Source: Sphingomonas sp. PAMC26645 (GTDB lineage: Bacteria > Pseudomonadota > Alphaproteobacteria > Sphingomonadales > Sphingomonadaceae). Taken from it: 64,000 bases of DNA. Below are positions 52,499 to 60,215 of this stretch, piece after piece. The stretch lies in NCBI RefSeq assembly GCF_004795835.1, contig NZ_CP039249.1, forward strand, positions 1,236,501-1,300,500. Reading direction: 5' to 3'. The position numbers were made by a program, and so were the translations under genes. Position 1 is the first letter of the stretch, and every line of letters begins with the position of its first letter. The notes under the pieces were generated by a model. That model was not told the origin of the DNA, ran no database searches, and was given only the letters and a program-made list of their open reading frames with translations.

Positions 52499-54604
52499 TT
52501 ACCCCTCGATCATCGTCCGGATCTGCGTCGCCAGCGCTTCCATCGCAAACGGCTTGGTGATCATCGACATACCCGGCTCCAGGAAGCCCGACGCCAGCGC
52601 AGCGTTCTCCGCATAGCCCGTCATGAACAGCACGCGGAGCCCCGGACGCAGCGCACGACCAGCATCCGCAACCTGCCGACCGTTCAGTCCTGGTAGGCCG
52701 ATGTCGGTGACGAGCAGGTCGATCCGCTCCATCGTCCGCAGCTTGTCGAGTCCGGCCGGACCGTCGTGCGCCTCGACTGCCCGGTAACCGAGCTCGCCCA
52801 ATACCTCGACGATCAGCGCGCGGACGACCGAGTCGTCCTCGACCACCAGCACGATCTCGCCCGCATCGGTGACGTGGTCCTGCGTCAGGCCGGGAAGCGC
52901 TTCGTCCTGCTCCGCTTCGCCGTAGTGACGCGGCAAATACAGCTTGATCGTCGTGCCCTGGCCGAGCTCGCTATAGATTCTCGCATAGCCTTCGGACTGG
53001 CGCGCGAAGCCGTAGATCATCGACAGGCCGAGGCCGGTACCCTGGCCGATCGGCTTGGTCGTGAAGAACGGCTCGAATGCCTTGGCGATCGTGTCGGCGG
53101 ACATGCCGGTGCCGGTGTCCGACACGCAGATGCACACGTAATGGCCCGGCCGGACGTCGCGCTGGCTGGCGGCGAAATGGTCGTCGAGGTGCGCGTTGCA
53201 GGTCTCGATCGTGAGCTTGCCACCGTGCGGCATAGCGTCGCGCGCGTTGATGACGAGGTTGAGCAACGAGTTCTCGAGCTGGTTGGGATCGCACAGCGTC
53301 GTCCACAGACCACCGGCGAGCACCATCTCGAGTTCGATCTGCTCACCCGTGGTGCGACGGAGCAGGTCCTCGAGCGACGCGACCAGCGGGTTGACCTTGA
53401 CCGGGCGTGGATCGAGCGGCTGGCGGCGGGAAAACGCCAGCAGGCGGTGGGTCAGCGAGGCGGCGCGGTTCGCGGCGGCGGTCGCGCCGGTGATGAAGCG
53501 ATCGAGCTCGCCGACACGCCCTTGCGCGACGCGGCGCTGGACGATCTCCAGGCTACCCGTGATGCCTTGCAGCAAATTGTTGAAGTCATGCGCGATGCCG
53601 CCGGTGAGTTGCCCGACCGCCTCCATCTTCTGTGCCTGGCGGAGGGCCTCCTGCGCCTCGATCAGTTCCTGGGTGCGATCGCGCACGCGCTGTTCGAGGT
53701 CGGCGTTGAGCGATTGCAGGTCGCGTTCGAGCCGCTTGCGGTCGGTGACGTCCGCGCCTTCGACGAAAATGCCGACGACCGCACCGGTCGCGTCGCGGAT
53801 CGGTTGGTAGACGAAATCGACGTAGCGATCGTTGACCGAACCGCCGGGTTCAGCCTGAACCGCATAGAGCATGCCCACCGCCGTGAACGCTTCGCCTGTC
53901 GCATACACATCGTCGAGCAGGTCCAGAAACCCCTGTTCGACCGCGTCGGGCAACGCCTCGGCAACGGTTCGGCCTAGCATCTCTCGGTGGCCGACCAGCT
54001 TGTCGTAGCCGGGGTTGGTCAGCTCGAACCGGTGCTCGGGCCCGCGCAACATCGCCATGAAGGTCGGCGCCTGCGCGAACATCTGGCTCATCCGCTCGCG
54101 CTCGTCACGCAGCGCGCGTTCGGTCTGGACGCGCTCGGTGCTTTCGTAGGTCGAGCAGAACATGCCCGCGATCGCACCGCTTTCATCGCGGACGGGCGAG
54201 TAGGAGAAGGTGAACCAGGCATGCTCGTCATAGCCCTTGCGGTTGGTGACGAGGGGCAGGTTTTCGAAGAACGACGCTTCGCCCGCCAGCGCCTTATCGA
54301 CCAGGGGACTGATATCGCTCCAGACATCCGCCCACACGTCGGCGAACTGCTGGCCGAGCGCCTGCGGGTGCTTGTCGTGCATGATGCGGGCATAATGGTC
54401 GTTGTAGAGGAAGCCGAGTTCCGGGCCCCAGGCGAGGCACATCGCGAATTCGGACGCGAGCATCAGCGACACGATCGAGCGCAGCGACTGCGGCCAGTGC
54501 TCGATCGGCCCCAGCGGCGACGTCGACCAGTCATGCGCGCGGATCATCGCGGCCATCTCGCCGCCACCGGTCAGGAAATCGGCCTCGGCCGTCTGTGTGG
54601 TCAT
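52499..54604 (-). CDS. Hybrid sensor histidine kinase with PAS domains and receiver
   Basis: A protein of 701 residues without membrane segments, so cytoplasmic. Two PAS-type sensor domains (about residues 30-170 and 175-300; FSYSPVRDESGAIAGMFCST, YQPIRDATGAVVGIFVEG) are joined by coiled coil to a HisKA domain with the phospho-acceptor His in GGIAHDFNNLLQ (near residue 339). An HATPase domain follows, with LVINARDAM (N box) and SDTGTGM, TGLGLSM. A C-terminal receiver carries the phospho-acceptor Asp in LLVTDIGLPGLNG (near residue 634). The first PAS block with DWSTSPLGPIEHWPQSLRS is common in blue-light or redox-linked alphaproteobacterial kinases, but no LOV cysteine motif was seen. The ATG has AGGAA eight bases upstream. 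The signal is unknown. Confidence 0.92.
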   Translation of the reverse strand: MTTQTAEADFLTGGGEMAAMIRAHDWSTSPLGPIEHWPQSLRSIVSLMLASEFAMCLAWGPELGFLYNDHYARIMHDKHPQALGQQFADVWADVWSDISPLVDKALAGEASFFENLPLVTNRKGYDEHAWFTFSYSPVRDESGAIAGMFCSTYESTERVQTERALRDERERMSQMFAQAPTFMAMLRGPEHRFELTNPGYDKLVGHREMLGRTVAEALPDAVEQGFLDLLDDVYATGEAFTAVGMLYAVQAEPGGSVNDRYVDFVYQPIRDATGAVVGIFVEGADVTDRKRLERDLQSLNADLEQRVRDRTQELIEAQEALRQAQKMEAVGQLTGGIAHDFNNLLQGITGSLEIVQRRVAQGRVGELDRFITGATAAANRAASLTHRLLAFSRRQPLDPRPVKVNPLVASLEDLLRRTTGEQIELEMVLAGGLWTTLCDPNQLENSLLNLVINARDAMPHGGKLTIETCNAHLDDHFAASQRDVRPGHYVCICVSDTGTGMSADTIAKAFEPFFTTKPIGQGTGLGLSMIYGFARQSEGYARIYSELGQGTTIKLYLPRHYGEAEQDEALPGLTQDHVTDAGEIVLVVEDDSVVRALIVEVLGELGYRAVEAHDGPAGLDKLRTMERIDLLVTDIGLPGLNGRQVADAGRALRPGLRVLFMTGYAENAALASGFLEPGMSMITKPFAMEALATQIRTMIEG

Positions 54605-54722
54605 CTCAAATTCCTGCCGGGTCGCACGCCGGGCCGAATTTTACGCCGGTGCGGGTTCGATACGGGCGGTCGATACGGGGACGCGTCGCGCGTTTCCACC
54701 GGTTCGCGGGCAGGTCGGCGGG

Positions 54723-55448
54723 TCATCGGCACAGTTCGTCGGCCAATCGCGTCAGGCTGTCGACGCTGTAATCCCAGTCCTGTGCTGCATCCGCGTCGGG
54801 TGCAGGGCGGCCGCCATATTCATGCGGGCGGTCGACATAAGCGGTCTGCAGGCCGGCGGCGCGCGCCGCGGCGAGGTCGCTGTGGTGCGCGGCGACCAGG
54901 CAGAGTTCGCCCGGGGCAATGCCGAGAAACCGCGCGGTGGCGAGGTAGGATTCTGGAAGCGGCTTGTAGACGCGGCTGACTTCGGCCCCGAGGATCGCAT
55001 CCCAGGGCAGACCGGCGCGGCGCGCCATGTCCAGCATCAGCGCGATGTTGCCGTTGCTCAGCGTGACGATCGGATACCGCGCCTTGAGGCGGGTGAGACC
55101 CTCGACCGAGTCGGGCCAGGGATCGAGCCGGTGCCAGGCGTGAGTCAGGTCGGTGAGCGTGGCCTCGTCCAGCGTGGCCGGGTCGACGCCGTGGTGACGG
55201 AGCAGGTCTTCAAGTGCCTCGCGGTGGAGCGTGTCGAGAATGACGAACGGCCGCCGTCCGCTGCGGACCTCCTCGAGCGCCGGTTGATAGCGTTTGCGCC
55301 AGCCGTCGGCGAAGCGGTGCGGGTCGATATCGGTGCGGTCGAGGCGCGCGAGCACGGGCGCGGCGTCGCGCGCGATGCCCGAGCGCCAGTCGACCACGGT
55401 GCCGAACACGTCGAACGCGAGGGCTTTGTTCGGGGCGCGATGTACCAT
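54723..55448 (-). CDS. Haloacid dehalogenase type II
   Basis: A protein of 241 residues. HAD motifs are present: nucleophile Asp in LAFDVFGTVVDW, motif II LSNGN, the Lys in VYKPLPESY and motif III VAAHHSDLAAARAAG, the pattern of (S)-2-haloacid dehalogenases. The family releases halide from short 2-haloacids by an ester intermediate. The residue lining typical of that activity (Arg and aromatic residues near the N-terminal motif) is only partly checked, so another phosphatase-like role is possible. The ATG at 55448 has no clear ribosome site. It lies between two repeat clusters. Confidence 0.85.
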   Translation of the reverse strand: MVHRAPNKALAFDVFGTVVDWRSGIARDAAPVLARLDRTDIDPHRFADGWRKRYQPALEEVRSGRRPFVILDTLHREALEDLLRHHGVDPATLDEATLTDLTHAWHRLDPWPDSVEGLTRLKARYPIVTLSNGNIALMLDMARRAGLPWDAILGAEVSRVYKPLPESYLATARFLGIAPGELCLVAAHHSDLAAARAAGLQTAYVDRPHEYGGRPAPDADAAQDWDYSVDSLTRLADELCR

Positions 55449-55560
55449 GGGGGTGAGACGGTGGGAGGCGGCGGTTGGTTCCCGGGAACGGGAGACTTCC
55501 GGGCTCTTGCGCAGGCCGTCGTTGAGCGGGGATTCTTACGCTCGGTCCCTTACGTTGACC

Positions 55561-55664
55561 CACCCCGGCGGAGGCCGGGGCCCAATTGGGAAACGTGGAT
55601 TGGCGAACGTCGTTCGCTGTTACGACGACCTCTCCAATTGGGCCCCGGCCTCCGCCGGGGTGGT
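55561..55664. repeat. Inverted repeat A, second copy
   Basis: CACCCCGGCGGAGGCCGGGG followed by CCCAATTGGGAAACGT on the left is complemented by CCAATTGGGCCCCGGCCTCC and GCCGGGGTGG on the right. It is the same family as 52312-52420, with near-identical arms and a different centre. Confidence 0.7.
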
Positions 55665-55676
55665 GGACTTTTACCG

Positions 55677-55755
55677 TTCTCCCGCGAAGGCGGCAGTCCA
55701 GGAGTCGCAAGCGGTCGCGCTGCTTGATCCTGGGCCCCCGCCTTCGCGGGGGAAC
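55677..55755. repeat. Inverted repeat B, second copy
   Basis: TTCTCCCGCGAAGGCGGCAG with TCCAGGA on the left is matched by TCCTGGGCCCCCGCCTTCGC and GGGGGAAC on the right. It is the same family as 52181-52258, with some arm mismatches. Confidence 0.65.
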
Positions 55756-55828
55756 TAGAAAGCAGACGTACCCGCCTCGTTTGATATGTCCCTACCCGTA
55801 GGGGAACTCAAACGCCGTTTTGCCTAAC

Positions 55829-58483
55829 TCACCCAGCCCGGCGAAGACGCGCGGAGTGGCCCTGGTTCAGTCGTTCCAGGTTGAACGCCTCGTGGAACTC
55901 GATGCCCGCCTTGCCGGCGCGCGCCCAGCGGATCCGGGCGCCGAACATCTGGTCCTCGACCAGTTCAATCTCCAGTTCGACGCCGTCGGGGTTGCCGTCG
56001 ATCCGCAGCCCGTCGAGCATCGCGCCCGAGGTCGAGATGTCGCGGATGCGGACGTCGCCGCGGACCCCGTCAATCGCGATCCGGGCGGAGCGCAGCATCT
56101 TGGTGCGCGGCGCACGGCTCACCTTGAAGCCGCTCGCGGCGGCGGTGCCGTTCTCGACCCCCAATTGCCGCAAAGCCTCGTCCGCGCGGACCGGGCGGCC
56201 ATAGACATAGCCCTGGATATGGCTGCACCCGAGGTCGCGGATCAGGTCGATCTCGTCCTGCACCTCGACCCCTTCGGCGGTCGTCTCCATGCCGAGGGTG
56301 TCGGCGAGCGTGACGATCGCCTTGATGATCGCGGCATTGCGGTTGCCGGGCTCGGCCGCACCGCGCACGAACGACTGGTCGATCTTGATCTTGTCGAACG
56401 GCGCGTTGCGTAAGTAGCCGAGCGACGAATAACCGGTGCCGAAATCGTCCAGCGCAAGCCGCACGCCGATCCCCTTCAGCGCCTTGAACATCTGTTCCGA
56501 CGAGCGCGTCTCGTCGAGGAACACGCCTTCGGTGATCTCCAGTTCGAGGCGGCCCGCGGCGATCCCAGACTGGGCGAGCGCGCTGGTGACGAGCGAAGGC
56601 AAAGCAGGGTTGGCGAACTGGATTGGCGAGACGTTGACCGCGACGCGCACCGAGCCGGGCCAGCGCGCCGCCTCCAGGCACGCGGTCCGCAGCACCCATT
56701 CGCCGATCGCCTCGATCAGCCCGCATTCCTCCGCGACCGGGATGAAGTCGGCGGGCGAGACCAGCCCGCGGGTAGGGTGATTCCAGCGGATCAATGCTTC
56801 GTAGCCGACGATCTGCGCCGATTTCGTGCTGACGATCGGCTGATAGCAGAGGTGGAACGCGCCGTCGGAGATCGCCGCGCGCAGATCGTCCTCGAGCAGT
56901 TTCCGCGTGCGCGCGCCGGTTAGCATGTCGTCCGAATAGAAGCGGTGGACACCGCGGCCGTCGGCCTTGGCGGCGTACAAGGCGAGATCAGCGTTGCGGA
57001 CCAGCGTCTCGGCATCGTCGCCGTCGTCGGGTGCGATCGCGATGCCGATCGAGCAGCCGATCGTGACCGACGTCCCGCTGATGAAATAGGGTTCGGACAG
57101 CGAGGCGATCACTTCGCGGGACAGCGCGGCGAGCGTGTCGCGGTCGGCGATGCCGGGCAGCACGACCTGGAACTCGTCGCCGCCAAGCCGCCCGACCAGC
57201 CCCGCGTCCGCAATCCCGCGCTGGAGCCGCTGCGCGACCTGTTTCAACAGCGTGTCACCCGCCTGGTGACCAAGCGTATCGTTGACCGCCTTGAACCGGT
57301 CGAGATCCATCAGGAACAGCGACGTCGCGCGGTACGGACCGGTCTTCTGCGCGAGCGTCTCGTCGAGCGACGAGCGCATCCGCTGGCGGTTGGCGAGCCC
57401 GGTGAGCCCGTCGAACAGCGCCAGCCGCGTGATCTCAGCCTCGGACTTGCGTTGTTCGGTCAGGTCGCGGCCGGAGCCGATGAACCCCTGGAAGCGCCCG
57501 AGATCGTCGACCACCGGCCTCCCCGAGATCGACCACCAGCGTTCGCAATCGGGCGAGGTCGCGGCGCACACCGAATAGTCCGAAAACGACGTGCGCGAGG
57601 CGATGTGGAAGGCGAGCGTCCGTTCGGTGCCCGGCGCGTCGTTGTCCATGCGGAACAGGTCGGTGAGCGGTTGCCCGACCGCGTCGTCGGCGAGGCCGAG
57701 TTCGTCGGTCACCTTGGCGGACAGATAAGTCAGGCGGCCCTGGCGGTCGGCTTCCCAGAACCAGCCGGTACCTTGGTCCTCGAATTCGGCGACCATCCGG
57801 ATCGCGAGCCGGCCTTCGTTCGCGTTCTCGGCACGGTTCAGTTCCTGCGCGACGTCGATCCGGGCGAGGCGGTGCGCGACGATCCCCAGACAGCCGAGGA
57901 AGACGATCGCGACCAGCAGCGGCATACCGATCCCCGCGCATATCGCGAGCATCACGACGATCCCGACGCCGAGCCCGAGCGTCGCCGCGCGGACCGCATG
58001 GACGCTGACCGCGGTCACGGCGATTAGGCCCAGCACCGCGACGCAGCAGGCGAGTTGCAGCGACCCCGACGGGGCGCGCGCGACGGTCCACAGAAGTGAC
58101 AGGGACAGCGCTGCGACCCCCGCGACCCCAACGGTAAGCGCGCGGTTGCGCTTATAGGCAGGCCATTCGCGCAATCCCGGCAGTCGCAACACGCCGAACA
58201 CGCCTGCGGACAGCGCGGCCAGGATTGCGGCATGGATGCCGATCGACGGGACGATGGTGCCAAGACCGGCGGCGGGCGGCGCGATCAGCGCAAGCGCGAC
58301 GAGGAGGGCACAGGCGACCATCTGCGTGGCGATCGCGATCGGCCAGGTTTCCGCGACCTGCGCGAGCTTGCGATCGAGGAGTTCGGCAACCTGTTCGCGC
58401 GCATCCTCGCCAAGCCCGAACACGGCGGGGGCTGGCGATCGATCGCGCGCGCGGCGATCCGCGACGGGGAGGGGGGCGTACAT
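55829..58483 (-). CDS. GGDEF-EAL-PilZ cyclic-di-GMP protein with membrane sensor
   Basis: A protein of 884 residues. About six hydrophobic segments (residues 50-215, e.g. VACALLVALALIAPP and IVVMLAICAGIGMPLLVAIV) anchor it in the inner membrane. A PAS domain (about 240-360) precedes a GGDEF domain with an intact LGGDEF near residue 435; an RxxD inhibitory site is not seen at the usual spacing. The EAL domain follows, with YEALIRW, VNVSPIQF, LEITEG, DDFGTGYSS and KIDQSF, all compatible with phosphodiesterase activity. The last 95 residues look like PilZ, with DISTSG near residue 814 preceded by an Arg-rich stretch. It may make and break c-di-GMP under control of its own product. The ATG lacks a clear ribosome site. 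Confidence 0.9.
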   Translation of the reverse strand: MYAPLPVADRRARDRSPAPAVFGLGEDAREQVAELLDRKLAQVAETWPIAIATQMVACALLVALALIAPPAAGLGTIVPSIGIHAAILAALSAGVFGVLRLPGLREWPAYKRNRALTVGVAGVAALSLSLLWTVARAPSGSLQLACCVAVLGLIAVTAVSVHAVRAATLGLGVGIVVMLAICAGIGMPLLVAIVFLGCLGIVAHRLARIDVAQELNRAENANEGRLAIRMVAEFEDQGTGWFWEADRQGRLTYLSAKVTDELGLADDAVGQPLTDLFRMDNDAPGTERTLAFHIASRTSFSDYSVCAATSPDCERWWSISGRPVVDDLGRFQGFIGSGRDLTEQRKSEAEITRLALFDGLTGLANRQRMRSSLDETLAQKTGPYRATSLFLMDLDRFKAVNDTLGHQAGDTLLKQVAQRLQRGIADAGLVGRLGGDEFQVVLPGIADRDTLAALSREVIASLSEPYFISGTSVTIGCSIGIAIAPDDGDDAETLVRNADLALYAAKADGRGVHRFYSDDMLTGARTRKLLEDDLRAAISDGAFHLCYQPIVSTKSAQIVGYEALIRWNHPTRGLVSPADFIPVAEECGLIEAIGEWVLRTACLEAARWPGSVRVAVNVSPIQFANPALPSLVTSALAQSGIAAGRLELEITEGVFLDETRSSEQMFKALKGIGVRLALDDFGTGYSSLGYLRNAPFDKIKIDQSFVRGAAEPGNRNAAIIKAIVTLADTLGMETTAEGVEVQDEIDLIRDLGCSHIQGYVYGRPVRADEALRQLGVENGTAAASGFKVSRAPRTKMLRSARIAIDGVRGDVRIRDISTSGAMLDGLRIDGNPDGVELEIELVEDQMFGARIRWARAGKAGIEFHEAFNLERLNQGHSARLRRAG

Positions 58484-58571
58484 CCAACCGTTCTGACTGG
58501 AATATCTTGCTGATACGGTAAGATCGGCGCGACGCGAAAAAAACTTCGCCCGCTCAGTGCGTTATAAAGGC

Positions 58572-58610
58572 GGAGGGAACGGAGTTGCGTCTGGCTCTTC
58601 CGTTCCCTCC
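58572..58610 (-). terminator. Terminator-like hairpin at the end of the efflux operon
   Basis: GGAGGGAACGGA and TCCGTTCCCTCC form a perfect 12-base stem just after the stop of the outer-membrane channel gene; a short T-rich tail follows on the minus strand. Confidence 0.7.
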
Positions 58611-58616
58611 CACGTT

Positions 58617-60215
58617 TCAGTCCGTTTCCGGCCGCGGTGCGCCGCTCATGGTCACCGGTTGCGGCCCGCCGGCGGTGGCTTCAAGCGTCGAATCGCCGCC
58701 CAGCACGCGGTACAGCGTCACGCGGTTGCTCGCGCCGACGAGCTGCGTCGCGACGAGGTTGCGTTGCGCGGTGTAGAGCGAGCGTTGCGCGTCGAGCGAG
58801 TTGAGGAAGGTGTCGATGCCGCCGCGATAGCGCGCGTCGGACAGGCGATACGTGTCCAGCGCCGCTTCGGAGAAGTTCTGGTTCGCCTTCAACTGGTCGG
58901 CGATCGTGCCTTGGCGTGCGAGCGCGTCGGCGGTTTCCTGGAACGCGGTCTGGATCGTCTTCTCGTAGGTCGCGAGCGCGGCGTCGCGTTGCGCCTTCGA
59001 ATAGGCGACGCCGGCGATCCCGGCACCGGCGCGGAAGATCGGGTAGCTGACCGAGGGCGCGACCGAATAGTTGAACGCGCCGCCGCTGAACAGCGAGGTC
59101 AGCGACGTGCTGGCGAACCCGAGGATGCCGGTCAGCGAGATCTTCGGGAACAGTTCCGCGCGCGCTGCGCCGATTTCGGCGTTGGTGGCGCGGAGCTGGT
59201 ATTCCGATTCGACGACGTCGGGTCGGCGCAGGAGGATGCTGCTGTCGAGCCCGGCCGGCAGCGTGGCGACGGTCGGCAAAGCCTGCTCGATAGACGCGGG
59301 CAGCAGGCTGGCGTCGACCGGCGCGCCGACCAGCAGTTGCAGCGCGTTGACGTCCTGCGCGAGCGCGGTGAGTTGCTGCGCGAGGTCGGACTGCGCGGTG
59401 AACAGGATCTGCTGCGCCTGACGGAGATCGGTGCGCGGGGCGACGCCGCCGCGCAGCCGCGCGTTGGTCAGCGTGACGCTGCGCTGCGAACTCGTCACCG
59501 TGTCCTGCGCGATCTTGAGCAGGCTCTGGTCCGACGCGTAGGTCAGCCATGCATCGGCGATGTCGCCGACGAGCGTCAGGCGGGTGGCGCGCGCGGCGGC
59601 TTCGGTCGCGAAATAGCGATCGAGCGCGGCGCTGGTCAGCGAACGGATGCGGCCGAACAGGTCGAGCTCGAACGCGGTGGTGCCGAGGTCGACCGAGAAG
59701 GCGCTGTTCGAGCTCGACGAACTGACCACCGATCCGGTGCCGGTGCCGGTCCCACCTGTACCGGTCCCGGTGCCCGTGCCAGTCCCGGTTCCAGTGTTGC
59801 CGGTGCCTGTTCCGGTCCCGCCTGTTCCCGTACCGCCCGTTCCGCCGCTCGTAACGGTGTTGCGGGTACCCCTGCCGCCCCCTGAATAACTGTACCGCCC
59901 GCTCGCATCGACCTGCGGCAACAGGTCGGCGCGCTGGATGCGGTATTGCGCGCGGGTCGACGCGATATTGGCGGCGGCGACGCGGAGATCGCGGTTGTTG
60001 GCGAGCGCCTGGACGATGATCTGCTGGAGCCGCGGGTCCTTGAAGACGTCGCGGTAGGTGATCGCGGGCAGCGCTGCCTCGGACTGGCGCAGATACGCGT
60101 CGCCGACCGGGAGCGACGGCGGCACGGGAAGCTCGGTGCGCGCGTATTTCGGCGCGAGCGAGCAGCCGGCGAGCGCGGTCGACGCGGCGAGGATCAGGAC
60201 TAGCGAGCGCATCAT
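58617..60215 (-). CDS. RND efflux outer-membrane channel lipoprotein (OprM/NodT type)
   Basis: A protein of 532 residues. A lipoprotein signal ends LAGCS, with the lipidated Cys near residue 18. OprM/NodT features are YRDVFKDPRLQQIIVQAL, NNRDLRVAAANI, ELDLFGRIRSL, LLRRPDVVESEYQLRATNAEIG and FPKISLTG. A low-complexity Gly-Thr run of about 45 residues (118-162) sits between the first barrel strands and would project outside the cell. It is the outer channel for the pump encoded upstream, forming a tunnel for drugs or solvents. The start overlaps the pump stop (ATGA); a second ATG follows at once. Confidence 0.93.
   Translation of the reverse strand: MMRSLVLILAASTALAGCSLAPKYARTELPVPPSLPVGDAYLRQSEAALPAITYRDVFKDPRLQQIIVQALANNRDLRVAAANIASTRAQYRIQRADLLPQVDASGRYSYSGGGRGTRNTVTSGGTGGTGTGGTGTGTGNTGTGTGTGTGTGTGGTGTGTGSVVSSSSSNSAFSVDLGTTAFELDLFGRIRSLTSAALDRYFATEAAARATRLTLVGDIADAWLTYASDQSLLKIAQDTVTSSQRSVTLTNARLRGGVAPRTDLRQAQQILFTAQSDLAQQLTALAQDVNALQLLVGAPVDASLLPASIEQALPTVATLPAGLDSSILLRRPDVVESEYQLRATNAEIGAARAELFPKISLTGILGFASTSLTSLFSGGAFNYSVAPSVSYPIFRAGAGIAGVAYSKAQRDAALATYEKTIQTAFQETADALARQGTIADQLKANQNFSEAALDTYRLSDARYRGGIDTFLNSLDAQRSLYTAQRNLVATQLVGASNRVTLYRVLGGDSTLEATAGGPQPVTMSGAPRPETD

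Larger units (their letters stand above)
55449..55828. other. Gene-free region with two inverted repeats
   Basis: About 380 bases between the dehalogenase start and the GGDEF-EAL stop. Most of it is taken up by inverted repeats A (55561-55664) and B (55677-55755). The part from 55449 to 55560 must carry the dehalogenase promoter; no clear site was identified. Confidence 0.6.

Noticed and set aside
54723..55448. Functional link between the haloacid dehalogenase and the halogenase homologue
   Set aside because: They lie about 14 kb apart in different functional regions with repeats between, so nothing in the sequence supports a shared pathway.
32459..55755. CRISPR array or insertion sequence among the palindromic repeats
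   Set aside because: The repeats are few, self-complementary and not evenly spaced, and no transposase or Cas gene is near them.
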